NCBI GenBank assembly: GCA_033065855.1
Contig: JAVXUO010002909.1
Span: 124,001 to 188,000, forward strand
DNA: 64,000 nt
Direction of reading: 5' to 3'
Origin: Escallonia rubra
Lineage: Eukaryota; Streptophyta; Magnoliopsida; Escalloniales; Escalloniaceae
Below are positions 1 through 10,972 of the stretch, one piece after another (the first letter of the stretch is position 1; every line of letters starts with the position of its first letter). The translations under genes and the position numbers were made by a program. The notes under the pieces are model-generated. The model was not told where the DNA came from. It saw only the letters and a program-made list of their open reading frames with translations, and searched no databases.

Positions 1-659
1 CTTCTAGCTGGTATGCATTTGCACATATTACATGAGGAAAAAGAAGGCATTTCGTTAAAATGGTGAACAAAACACAGGTTGAGGGCTAAAATTTTCTAAA
101 TCTTGGCAAGCAACCCGCTACACATCTGCCTTGTGACAACAAAAGGAGACTTTGGCATTTGCTAAATCTTGACAACATCTAAGCAGTCATCCATAAGGTG
201 TTTGATCAGACAACCTGCATAATTAAATTAAACATGAAAGCATATGAACTTTGTGAGTACTAAATGAAGTTTCAATTATTTTGAAACCTTTAGGCTACTA
301 ACGTAATGCCCTTGTGCGCTATACAACCAATAGGTGAATCAAAACTTAAAGTCAATGTCTACACATCTAAACTTGCAACCTAGTTTGTGTGGTCTTTTTT
401 GAAACTAGAACATAAAGGAGAGGTTAAAGATAACATAAAGATGAAAAGTTACCTTGTTCTTAATGCTGATCTTCTTTGGCAAAAGAGAAGCACAGAAGTA
501 AGGAAATGCTTAAGCTTAGGTCCTGTCACATTGTCACATAACATTCCATGAGCAAAGAGAGGCAAAAGGAGAAGGGGGAGAACAAAGATTTTTGGGAACA
601 CCGGTAACAGTCTTAGGTTTCCGCGGCTTAATAAGCATTGAATTCAGAGTTATTAATGC
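1..659. other. No gene seen
   Basis: AT-rich sequence with short frames only. I see no splice-linked coding signal, repeat or RNA gene here. Confidence 0.5.
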
Positions 660-856
660 CATAAAAAAGGGCCCGGGCTCGACCCGACCCTAAAATTAGG
701 GCCTAGGGCTTGGGTTTGGACAGGGCTTGGATTTCCCAACTTTGGGCCAGGGCCCGGCCCGATTTCTCAGGCCCGAAGCCTTGTCTGGCCCGACCCATTT
801 TCTGGCCCTCTGGGCCCTGGTTAGGCCCTCCTAAGCCCGGCCCTTTGACACCTCTA
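660..856. mobile_element. GGCCC-rich hAT-like MITE remnant
   Basis: The block is very rich in GGCCC/GGGCC words, unlike its AT-rich flanks. Its right edge reads CCCGGCCCTTTGACACCTCT, and the left part repeats GGGCCCGGGC/CGACCCGACCC. This composition and the 'TTTGACACC(C)CTA' edge are typical of short non-autonomous hAT elements in plants. A clean 8-bp target duplication was not found, so the limits are approximate. No protein is encoded; the 82-codon frame here is a composition artefact. Confidence 0.45.
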
Positions 857-1847
857 GCTTGACCGAAGTACGACATACGAAGTGAAATAGTTAGGAGGCC
901 GGAAAGGGGTAGAGAGCCTCTTCGGCGGGAGAGACCCTCCCGTTGATTCAAAATGTCAGTTTACACACACACACACACACAGGGAAAGAGAGAGAGAGAG
1001 TCACATCGTACTTTTTACTTTGTTGGACAATCATATTACTTGGTATGATAAAAAGTGAAGAAAGTTCAATCTTGTAAGAGACGATTGTTAATACGAGCAA
1101 TTTAAGCAAACAACTCGTATAAGCCCCGTTCACATAACCCATCCGGGGTCTAGTCCTCATAGTGCCACCACGAGTATGAGTGAAGTACCCTATCAAGGTC
1201 TATTTCTCACATTCCCATTAGAGGTTTAGCAAATTAGTAGCCCGCGCAGCATAATAATAGTATTGGCGGTGGCAGTAGTGATTGGGGTGATTGTATGACA
1301 GTGTTGATAATAATGGTGAAGACGGCTTAACGGAGTTGGCCATGATGGTGGTTGCATTGTTGGTAATGACAAGATATTAGTGGCGGCAACTATTACAAAT
1401 GGTGACAATGACGACAACGGTGGGCGATAGCATAATATGGTGGTGATGATGAATGCATTTTTAAGTTTGTTTGGCCTTTTCAGCTGATTAGGCAACTGAC
1501 ACAATGCCCGACTTATTAGCTCCTATGAGGATTAATTTTATCTACAGTTTGGACTGTAGTCTTCTGGCTACAACTTTTTATGTAGTCATAACTTATGGTC
1601 AACCAATATGGTTAGTGAAATATTCGTAGAAATCTTTAGCGACAAAGCTTATAGCACTTTTTGGCGTTACCAATCAAATATCATCGACTGTATATAATTG
1701 TCATTACCTGGGAGTCTACAACCCCGGTTGCAGTAAAAATATTTCTTCCTAAATTATGGGAAAAGAAACTTATGCTACTTTTTAAGTTCCTGAAATCTAA
1801 TTGTTAAGTATAATAAAGCTGAAACTTAGGGAAAGTTAGTATTTTTT
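857..1847. other. Intergenic, microsatellites only
   Basis: Contains a (CA)n run at about 961-980, a (GA)n run at about 987-999, and a GGTGG/GATGATG-rich stretch at about 1260-1460. I see no gene. Confidence 0.5.
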
Positions 1848-2372
1848 TTTTATACTTGACATGTCTATTATTTTGTCAGTTGCAATTCAACCAATTAAAT
1901 TGCTTTCATAGTTATCTCTCTTCCGAGTCCCATGTCCCACTTAAAAATTTTATTAATAGATTTGTGATACCAACAATTCCTATAATTTTGCCAAAACTCT
2001 TTCCATTTCTCTTAATTTTAAATTTATGTCTCCCGCTCTAGTCTTAAATCTTTCCTATCATTTTTATATACTTCTCTTGGTAGCCTTTGTTAATATAAAC
2101 ATCAATATACGCGTTATCATTATCGCTATTTATTTCTTTATTTAGAAGATACTATTCTTACCATTTTATATGTTATTTTACTGGTTCATTTGTTTGTTAT
2201 AAAGTTGACAATTGTTACCAAAGTTTATTTTCAATGACCAAAAATGTTAAAGAGCTGGAAATAACATTTTTGTTATTATTAAAATTGATAGTACTTTAAG
2301 ACATACGAGGACAAGCATTTTTAATGAATATCTTATTGATTATTGTTTTCGTATGCAACGCACAGGGTTACA
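1848..2372 (+). mobile_element. Eroded Helitron-like element (family copy A)
   Basis: This stretch aligns by eye, in the same order, with better copies near 47.2, 57.3 and 60.9 kb. Shared blocks are a 'CTTGNCATG...TTCAACCAAT' block, a 'CATGTCCCA.TTAAAA' block, an 'AATAYAAACMTCAATAYACG' block, and a terminal 'CGTATGCAAC' block just before 2372. The CTAGT end seen in other copies is lost. It has no coding capacity and is a non-autonomous, degraded copy. Confidence 0.45.
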
Positions 2373-2751
2373 GCCGACGCCGGCAGGTAAATCAAACTTC
2401 TGCCCATATCCCTTATTGTGCCAAAATATGGGTACACATCCTTTTACAATGTAATAACAATGGAAGTTAAGTATCCAGTACCAATTACGAACTAACTGTA
2501 AAGTAGCTTGATGTCGTCTTGAAATTATTGTTGAAGACACTCTTAACGTATCCCTCTTCATGTAAGACTTGGACTTCTGACATTGACCCCCACTAGTAGG
2601 CTTATAATATAGAAAGTTGAGATTGCCAGGATAAATTAAAACGAGTACTGAAAGTCAAGGAGGACTGTAAGAATGGTACAAAAGAAGTCACATTACACCA
2701 AACTTAGCTGTTAAGTTTGAGTAAGAATTACTTCAACGAAAGCGTGAAGAA
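2373..2751. other. Intergenic upstream of tRNA
   Basis: I see no gene or repeat with recognisable ends in this stretch. Confidence 0.4.
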
Positions 2752-2824
2752 GCCCGTCTAGCTCAGTTGGTAGAGCGCAAGGCTCTTAACCTTGTGGTCG
2801 TGGGTTCGAGCCCCACGGTGGGCG
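2752..2824 (+). tRNA. tRNA-Lys (anticodon CTT)
   Basis: The 73-nt cloverleaf is complete. The acceptor arm is GCCCGTC...GGTGGGC plus a discriminator G. The D arm is GCTC-AGTTGGTAGA-GC, the anticodon stem is CAAGG/CCTTG around loop CTCTTAA (anticodon CTT, reads AAG), and the T arm is GTGGG-TTCGAGC-CCCAC. There is no intron and CCA is not encoded, as expected for a nuclear plant tRNA. A TTTT Pol III stop follows at 2833-2836. The internal A box (TAGCTCAGTTGG) and B box (GGTTCGAGCC) are intact, so the gene looks functional. Confidence 0.96.
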
Positions 2825-3134
2825 CATCAGCTCTTTTGTTTGCTTTTTTTAGTACTTCTGGCAGCAACTTACTGCCTGGAGTACCAAAAGATTTACTTGA
2901 ATAAACAACCAGTTTTCTTTGTTTTTCCTTGGCCAGAAGCAACCAATTTGGCATGCAGTATATAGACAGGTTCAAAGCATACCTTGAGAATGAAGCCAAA
3001 AGTCTACAATATCACACAAAAATTACAGGATAGTAATCCATGGAAACACAGGTAACACCATTATTTGACTTCTCACATTCTTGGAAGATACTTTTTTTTT
3101 TTTTCATTTTCCATCCAATCCCCAAGAAAAAGGC

Positions 3135-6100
3135 CTAGAATGTATATGTGCAGCTGCCATCGTCACTCCTTGCCGTCGGGTCGAAGTTTTCGGCCAAACG
3201 GTCAGTGCAACCTTCAGGTACGGGAACATTAACCTGTTGGGCAGCTTGGCCTGCATCCAAGCAACACAAAATGAATGCGCAGTTAGGATACTAGCTAGCT
3301 CTTTGTCCAGTTCGGACTGGAAAAAGAGTTTGCAAAATTTTAGATGCAAACCTCCCATAAAGGCCTTTAGGTTCAAGGGAGCTAACCGTAGAAAGTTCCT
3401 CTCTCCAGGGAATCCTTGTTAGCATCTCCGAGGGCAGCCTCGCTCAAGTATTGGTCAGCCAATTGGACTCTCTTCACATTCTCCTGCTCCTGGACAAGCA
3501 TGTTTCCATACTCGAGAAGCTTCTCAATTGTCATCTTGGGTTGGTCAAATGTTGGGGGTCCTTCCTTCGAGTTCACGAGCTTTTTCCCGATGCCCTCAAT
3601 CCCAACGCCGCCAATCCACTTCCTCACCTCATCGTCATACACTCTCGCCCTCAAGGCACCGAAGAAATCTGAAAGAAAAGCACAACTTTCCCTCAATAAC
3701 CTCAATCAAGTTTTATTTGTTATCGACTTTAAAAGCTTAATCTATTATGAAATGGGTCTAACAACGTATATCATGTTTAATATGTTCTAATGTAAACTAT
3801 GATTTAATATTTCGTTTACGTTACTAGGTGGTGCATTAATGGTCTGTTCGTGGTGCATTTGTGGTGAATCTACAAGTACATTTGTAGCAAGTTTAGGTTC
3901 TGGAAGCTGCACATGATGCAAACCTATCAGAGGGGCAGATCGTTATGAACTTACCAATGGATTGGCCAGGGAAGGTATCAACAAGCTTGATAATGTCCTC
4001 TTGAGCAATATTGTCATGGCGGAAGATACCAAGGCAAACACCAATTCTGTCCTCCCTGGTGGGTGCCCAGTAAAATTTCTCCATACGACCATCACGGATG
4101 AGAGGAGCATACAACGTTGAGAAGTCGTTACCAGTGACAATGATGGGGACACGAGGATTCTCCTCCTTGTTGTACATCCCGGGGAGCTGGACGTTTGTTG
4201 GGTTGTCGGCAATGTTCATGAGGGTGGCATTACACATTTGGTTGTTCACTGTGTATTGGGTGGTTCCACCCATACGACCAGCTCCAGCATCAAGATCGTT
4301 GATGAAGAGGCAGCACATCTTTCCCTTCTTTATAATATCAGATGCTTCACGGTACCTTTGCCTGATCAGCTTAGCCGGCTCTCCTGCATTTCCACTTTCC
4401 AATTCTCCAGCACTCATCATGATAGGGCTGAAAGATCATCGAATAAAGTCAGAAGGTATAGACATATGATACAGGAGAACTCTTGCAATTTGCAAAGTAC
4501 AAATGATCACTGAATTATGAAACTCACGTGATTCCCATCTTGGCAAAGACAAGCTCACATTGGAAAGATTTTCCCTGACCTTTGCCTCCCCATATACCCA
4601 AGATCAGAGGAACCTAAAACAAAATTGTGGCGATAAATTAAAAACTAGGCTTGTCAAATTACGCATGTGATCTAATAGACATCCACTAACAGAAAGTGGA
4701 TGCATTGTTTGAACAAAAATGTTGATCCTATACCTTGATGTTGGGCAAAGTCATGAAGTTCTTGGTGATGTGAACAACAAGCTTGTCCATGAAGGCAGGA
4801 GCAATGTAAAAACCATCCATGTTGTTGTCCAAGTTGTACCTAAAGCATTGTCACCGTCTTATGATTAAAGCATGCGCTACCAAATTACATTAGTTATGTG
4901 CCACAAATCACCAATGAAGTTTTCTTACTGGCGTAGTCCAGTACTGATGTATTCGTAGGAACTCATGACAGCATAGTGAGTTCCACTTGCCATAGGAGCT
5001 TGGAAGAGTGAATCAACCATACCCTTTCCTCTTGTGATGTCTTGTTGGTCGTCGGACATGTCGGTTCCTAGACCAGCCCATTTGTCCTTTTTGGTCTGCT
5101 TTCCCTCCTCTACCTCAGCAACAACCTTGAAACTTCCTGAAGAAACTTTGGGGCTGGTGAACCTAGAGCTCACCTTCTTCAAGTTGCTACCCAAGAAGGT
5201 TGAGCTGGGGACTGCAGCTCCATTGCCAGAGCCATTCAAGCTCAGCTGAATCATAGAAAATCACCCTTTTTAGTTTTATGCCACCACCAACATACACGTC
5301 TAGAGCATAAGCTACAAACAACTGTGACCACAAGATCAAGAACAGTAATCTCTTGTATAATGACTCGAAGTGCATCTTTAGTTTAAGTTGCATCAAGAAG
5401 GGGGTAGCAATTGAGAACTTTTAGAGTTCAAGTAACAAAAAAATATGAGGGTGAGTCTTGGGGCAACGCGAAAGTTGCTCCATCCGCGACGTGGAGGTCA
5501 CAGACTCTAAACATCGAAAAGTTCTCTCCACAGACCCAATGAGTGAGTGGTAAGGCTGCTTGCATCAGCTTTCTCCAGAACCCCCATTGTTCAAAATCAA
5601 CTGTCCTCTATCAAGCACAACCCTTGCTGTTCCTGGCTTGAGAGGACTATTCAAGGGATGTCTGAGCTTGAAACAGGCAGACTATCTTACCTGTATCTTC
5701 ATCATACATGGTTAAAAACATAGAAAAAAAATTCTTTTAAGTTCAGCCTAACTAAGCCCTCAATCCAACATCATCAAACAAAGTGCATAAATACGAATAT
5801 ATCTTGTTTCAGCAAGACCAGAGATGGGACTGCGACTTAGCTGCCAGGCCGCGGTCCCTCCCTTGACTTCTCAAGTAGCACATTCTGAAATTTTAGACAC
5901 CATTTGAGGCAAAAGGTTTATGTACTTGATGCATAAAACACTCCAAAAGGTCTACTGGTCATCGTATACTCAAATTTCAGGACGAAAGGGTCAGTAACTT
6001 TGATGTATAGGTTCCCCACTCAAAGTCATTAAGTGGTATCCGGAAGGTAGAAAGAAAGGCCACACCAGATGCAGTGCAGTTCTTAATCCTCATCTCCATT

Positions 6101-6924
6101 CTCGGGTTTCTCTACTTTTGTCTCTTTTTTCACAGTGATCACAAATCCAATTTCTTTCAAAACCTTTTTAAACTTCGTTGCAGCGTCTATATGATGTCAT
6201 GTTATAATTGGATCAAAAGTTAATCGTGCTACTTAAAGTTCTACTTGTAACAAAAAACATACTACCTTCTTTTCGAAATTAAGTCTCTTTGGTTGTGCGG
6301 CAATCTCTCGAGTTGAATTAAACAGACAAAGATTAACCTTACTCGTCGCTTTACATTAGTGAACTTTTCGCTATTTTCTACACTTAGTTACCAACAAATC
6401 CAGTTTTTCCGTTCAAAACTTTTTTAGCTACATTTTAGTGGTTATACTATGTTATCGATCACGTCACATATTTGCATCAATAGCTGATCATGCTACTTAA
6501 AGCTCTTCACTTTTTTTTACCTACTTTAAAGTCTCTCTGGTTTTGTAGGTAATCTTTTGAGTTTGAACTTTGAACACATAAAGATTGACCTTACTCGTTG
6601 TTTTTACATTCGTTTGACTCGTAAAAAAATAAGGCTTCTAAGCTACCATTTAAGTTTAGCACTTTAGCTAATATTTATGTACATAAACTCTAGAGGCTAG
6701 CTTTAGTTATGTCTTCTTTTAGTTGAAAGAGCACTAAACAAATAACCTCACACATACCCCAAGAAACCAGACGCATGGACACCAAGAAACAGCACCTAGA
6801 GATCTTACAAACAAATGAACAAGAGAAGAAGCAAGCAAATGAACAAGAAAGTAAGCGGGCAAAAGGGGGGGCATACCGGAGCACGGTTGACGGTTCCGAA
6901 TGTTGAGACGGCGGCGGTGGCCAT
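3135..6924 (-). CDS. RCA: Rubisco activase, long (alpha, redox-type) form
   Basis: Rubisco activase is an AAA+ ATPase of the chloroplast stroma that removes inhibitory sugar phosphates from Rubisco. I read seven coding exons with GT-AG joins: 6924-6877, 5245-4929, 4839-4734, 4613-4528, 4427-3955, 3668-3387 and 3250-3135. All phases agree and give 475 residues, the usual family length. Exon 1 is a 16-codon start ([16 protein letters not shown]) typical of RCA transit peptides. Walker A ([11 protein letters not shown]) lies at about 163-173 and Walker B (CCLFINDLD) at about 224-232. The last exon encodes the alpha extension with Cys452 and Cys471, 19 residues apart as in the thioredoxin-f-regulated form. 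Reading past the exon 6 donor meets TAG at once (3384-3382), so intron retention or the donor 35 nt downstream would give the short beta form ending FYG. Intron 1 is 1.6 kb. The gene appears intact. Confidence 0.95.
5455..5575. repeat. Possible degraded Au-like SINE in RCA intron 1
   Basis: The stretch begins TCTTGGGGCAACG and continues AAAGTTGCTCC, then GGTCACAGACTC. This resembles the tRNA-derived head (A and B boxes) of Au-type plant SINEs as I recall them. The 3' part has diverged and no target duplication was found, so this is a weak call from memory of the consensus. Confidence 0.35.
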
Positions 6925-7004
6925 TTGGCTTCCGGGGTCGGGCCGGTGTGATCTGCCGAGGGACCAGACGACGGAGTGTGATGGAGTGTGGCTTTGAAGG
7001 GTGA

Positions 7005-7234
7005 GTTAACAAGGTTGGAGAGTAGTGAGAGGAGACTTATAAAGCAGTGTGAGCTATTTGAGTGTACACAAATTACCCTCCCGAGGATTGGCTTTTGAAT
7101 CCTTAACGGCCACACAATAAGGATTGCGCGCCAGCCACGTGGCAGCCCCATGTTGCTCTGAGACCTGAAGGTTGGGTAACCTTTGAGGTTAGCCTTTGAG
7201 CTTCACCCTTCTCCACTTAATGTTAGGGTTATCC
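7005..7234 (-). promoter_or_regulatory. RCA promoter: TATA box, G-box and I-box-like site
   Basis: On the minus strand a TATA box (TTTATAAG, 7036-7043) lies about 112 bases upstream of the RCA start codon, leaving room for a leader of about 80 nt. A perfect palindromic G-box (GCCACGTGGC, 7134-7143) is about 95 bp further upstream, and a GGATAA I-box core is at 7229-7234. Paired G-box and I-box sites are the established light-response arrangement of photosynthesis genes such as rbcS and RCA. The fit with this gene is therefore good, though no expression evidence exists here. Confidence 0.7.
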
Positions 7235-9261
7235 TCCTACCACAAACAAGTGACATACACAGCTCTATCAAATAAGAATTGACCTCTCAAGCCTTTCTGG
7301 GGTTGCTTTTTTTTTTTCTTGTATTCTGGGAAGAAAATACTGGAAAGAAAATTTGTAGGAAATTGGAACAGAACAAAAAAAAAGGAGATGAGGTGAATGA
7401 GGTGTTTGTGACTCCAAAGAGAGTCGATTTTTCTTTCATTTTCTTGTTCTGGAATTAGAACATAATAGATGCATCTAGAGATCCAGTTGTGGTTCAACAT
7501 GTGACCCATGATATAGACTCCTGGGTTTTGTGTGGAGTATTGGATAATTGAAGAAGGGAGATGGCCTAAGATTGGCTCTTGTAAGAAGTCATTTGTCTCG
7601 TTAAAGCTATTTCGAGTTTGTAACGCAATAATGTAATTCTATAACGAAGAATTAAAGTAAGTTTTATTCATGATGACGAGAAGATCGAAGTAAGTTTTGG
7701 AATTTGCATCAAAAACTATCGATCGAACTCAAGCCATAGCTTTTACTAAATATTATGCAAATAATTTCCACATAACAAAGTATCATTCATTAACCATTAA
7801 TGACACTTACTTCCTCAATAATAAAACTTTGTGGTGGTGAGACACACATGATGTGGTGTAGATTCTAAAAAATGGACGAGAAAAAAGAGATGGTTATAAG
7901 TCTCTTCACTCCTCAAAACCCAGCTCTTCATCTTGGGCATGGAAAGGTATTCAAGCGAGAATTTATTATTAAATATTGGCCCGCTATCGCAAAATGGGGA
8001 TGGACGTTCATGATGTATGGAAAGACCATCGGATATCTGAACACCGACCTGAATTCTTATAGCATGTTTCCGAGTTTTGAGACCAGAGAAAGGAAGAGAA
8101 GAGAATAGAAGACAATTTTCCTCCCTCTTGTTTGTGAGTTTAAGAGAGAAAAGAAAACATCATTTCTATTTGTGACTTTAGTTGAAAAGAAAAGAATAAA
8201 CACCCGATTACGTATATATTTCTATATTATATTGTAGTAATTCTAACAAAGATTATGATGTATGATCCTAAAAAAATGACATAATTAAGGGGGAAACAAA
8301 TTAATCATCAATGACATCATACAATGTCTTATGATAGTGTAATAAGCCTTATTCCACAAGTTATTGTCACAGTAGAAAAAAATAAAAATTAGTCATGAGT
8401 TGACTACAAACATCCCAACATTCAAATCTAATTAATATCGTATCAAAAGCAAAACAATCAGTCATGGATCAACTCTAACATCTAAAACAATCATCTGTTT
8501 ATAAGTAAAATGTTAAGTTCTTTTAAGGAGTCTTAAAACCTAAAAGTCATTAAAAATTTAGTCTTCATTATTTCAAGGATAATAATAATATAGGTATTAT
8601 TAAAATATTAATTATAAGAGTTTCTTTTCTATTCGTTTATTCCCAATCTTGGAAGCAAAAGTTTAGAGACGAAAGAAACTTAAACTTTCCTCCATTTTTC
8701 CTTCTTTTCTATCCTTAAAAAAATTCACAAATTAAAAAAAAAGAGGAAATGAACCGTTTTCCTTTTTTTTTTCCCTCCATTTTCTCTCCTAAAAAAAAAC
8801 TCGCAAACAACCTTTAATGCCTTCAGAAAGAGGTTTCGGAAGCAAGAACGATAACCGACTTCATTCTTTCTAGGCAATGGGATGAAAAGGGCTGTCGTTA
8901 ATTTATTCCAAAAGGCAAATAATTGATAGAATGAAGGGCATCCGCCACATCTCCTTTACGGGGACTCCAGACTTATCCCACTTGGATTAATGAAGCCACA
9001 AGGAAATTTTCAGTACAGTGTCATCAGCTTATAGTTTTTTGTACACACAAAAAATTGATCACGCATAGGTCGTTAACCATCAGGCCTTACTTCCATCCCC
9101 GAATGTTGTTTGGATTATAAGCTTACCCTCTAAAATCTCTCTTTTTCTCCTATGACAGATCCCTCTTTGCAATTCATTAGAAGAAGTAGCCGTTCATATT
9201 TTTCTTGGACGTTTTAAGGTTACCATGCATATGTAGAACTCCATAAACATGAATGTATAAG
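7235..9261. other. Intergenic, no gene seen
   Basis: AT-rich with scattered short frames, none with a recognisable family. One 78-codon frame at 7872-8108 has no support as a gene. Confidence 0.45.
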
Positions 9262-9589
9262 TGATAGAAAAGGTGAAGGGAAAGTTAATTATATTAGAGA
9301 GCCTTAGAGAACCTTATGAAATTGAGTACAATGAGACATTTATATAAGTAAGAGAAAATTATCCTGTTAGAAACAGAAAAGGGAATCCTACAGAAGTTAG
9401 GAGAACTCTAGAATAATCTAGACATAGAACATAGGGAAAATGTAATTGCCATATTAATATATATAATCTAACATCCCCCCTCAAACTCAAGTTGGTAGAG
9501 AACAAACAAACTTGAGTTTGGAGGCTAAGTCTGAGATCCAAGTTAAAATGAATTTCATGTGTAGAGTCCGGCGATGCAAGAACAGAGCA

Positions 9590-10440
9590 GGAGTCCCGAG
9601 GCGAAGTCCAACAACCATCAAGGTCTTGGGGTGAGGTTCGGCGACTAAGAACAAACCAGGAGTTCCAGGGCGAAGTCCGACGACCATAAAGTCTCGGGGT
9701 GAGATCCGGCGACTAAGAACAAGGCAGGAGTCCCAAGGTGAGGTCCGAAGACCATAAAGGTCTAGGGGTAAGTCTCGGGGTGAGATCCGGCGACTAAGAA
9801 CAAGGCAGGAGTCCCAAGGTGAGGTCCGAAGACCATAAAGGTCTAGGGGTAAGGTCTGGCAACTGAGAAGAAGACAGGAGTCCCGGGGTGAGGTCCGACG
9901 ACCATAAAGGTCTAGGGGTGAGGTCCGGCGACTGAGAAGAAGACAGGAGTCTCGGGGTGAGGTCCGACGACCATAAAGTCTCGGGGTGAGGTCCGGCGAC
10001 TAAGAACAAGGAAGGAGTCCCGGGGTGAGGTCCGACGACCATAAAGGTCTCGGGGTGAGGTCTGGCGACTAATAACAAGGCATGAGTTCCGGGGTGAGGT
10101 CTGACGACCATAAAGGTCTCGGGGTGAGGTCTGGCAACTAAGAATAAGGCAGATGTCCCGGGGTAAGGTCCGACGACTATAAAGGTCTCGGCGTGAGGTC
10201 CGGCGACTAAGAACAAGGCAGGAGTCCCGGGGTGAGGTCCGACGACCATAAATGTCTCGGCGTGAAGTCCGGCGACTAAGAACAAGGCAGGAGTCCCGGG
10301 GTGAGGTCCAACGACCATAAAGGTCTCGGAGTGAGGTCCGACGACTAAGAACAAGACAGAAGTCCCGGGGTGAGGTCCGACAACCATAAAGGTTTCAGGT
10401 TGAGGTTCGGCGACTAAGAACAAAACAAAAGTCCCAGTGC
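9590..10440. repeat. Tandem array, about 68-bp unit, about 12 copies
   Basis: The words GACTAAGAACAAGGCAGGAG, GTCCCGGGGTGAGGTCCGAC and GACCATAAAGGTCTCGG recur in order every 67-70 bases, for example at about 9683, 9750, 9831, 9970, 10037, 10106, 10239, 10312 and 10383. Copies differ by a few substitutions. Because indels are rare, an open frame runs through much of the array on the minus strand as a repeated 'VVGPHPGT..LFLVAGPH' peptide. That is a by-product of the repeat. Confidence 0.85.
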
Positions 10441-10575
10441 GAGGTCCGCAGACTAAGAGAAATTTTATTTTATTTGAGCAAAAGAGATATGCTAGAGTTG
10501 AACAGAAAGAGTGAGCGGTGGCTAGGGTTTCGTCATAAGTGAAGATCAATGTATAGAAGGGGCAAGAAAGAAAGA

Positions 10576-10723
10576 CCAAAATCCTGAACTCAAGAAGAAA
10601 AGAAGAGCACGAAAATAACACAAAAGCACTTGAGTTGGCCCGGCGAACGACCAAAATCCTGAACTCAAGAAGAAAAGAAGAGCACGAAAATAACACAAAA
10701 GCACTTGAGTTGGCCCAGCGAAC
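10576..10723. repeat. Tandem duplication, two 74-75-bp copies
   Basis: The block starting GACCAAAATCCTGAACTCAA occurs twice in a row, the second copy starting at about 10649. The copies are nearly identical (CCCGGCGAACG versus CCCAGCGAACG at the end). It lies inside the miniature LTR element, next to the primer-binding end. Confidence 0.8.
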
Positions 10724-10972
10724 GGCGGAAGGCCGTCTGTTGGAGTTTGCGGAAAAAGTTGAAAGACCCTCAAATCGACGGATCTTATGGCTCTGATACC
10801 ATGATAGAAAAGGTGAAGTGAAAGATAATTATATTACAGAGCATTGATAAAACTGAGTACAATGAGGCCTTTATATAGGCAAGAGAAAATTATCCTACTA
10901 GAAACAGAAAAAGAAATCCTACAGAAGTTATAAGAACTCTAGAATATTCTAGATATAGAACATAGGAGAAAT

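Larger units (their letters stand above)
9262..10972 (-). mobile_element. Miniature LTR retroelement (TRIM/LARD-like) filled with a minisatellite
   Basis: Two direct repeats begin TGATAGAAAAGGTGAAG, at 9262-9473 and 10802-10972. The left one ends AATCTAACA and is followed at once by a CT-rich tract (TCCCCCCTC), which is the polypurine tract on the minus strand. The right one is preceded by GGCTCTGATACCA (10789-10801), the reverse complement of an initiator-Met tRNA primer site (TGGTATCAGAGC). The element therefore reads on the minus strand, with LTRs of about 212 bp and an interior of about 1.33 kb. No gag or pol is present. Most of the interior is a 68-bp tandem array. The 5' LTR (right) lacks its last 35 or so bases or has diverged there. 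Confidence 0.75.

Noticed and set aside
2763..2999. 78-codon minus frame with VGLEPTTTRLR
   Set aside because: This is the familiar antisense translation of a tRNA gene.
3382..3384. TAG after FYG as a sign that RCA is a pseudogene
   Set aside because: It lies just past a valid donor; the next exon continues in phase with the conserved alpha tail.
7872..8108. 78-codon plus frame
   Set aside because: No recognisable similarity, no promoter or splice context.
9590..10440. Regular direct repeats as a CRISPR array
   Set aside because: Units are contiguous without unique spacers and the genome is a plant's.
9794..10696. 300-codon repetitive minus frame
   Set aside because: Produced by the 68-bp tandem array, with no domain and no start context; not a gene.
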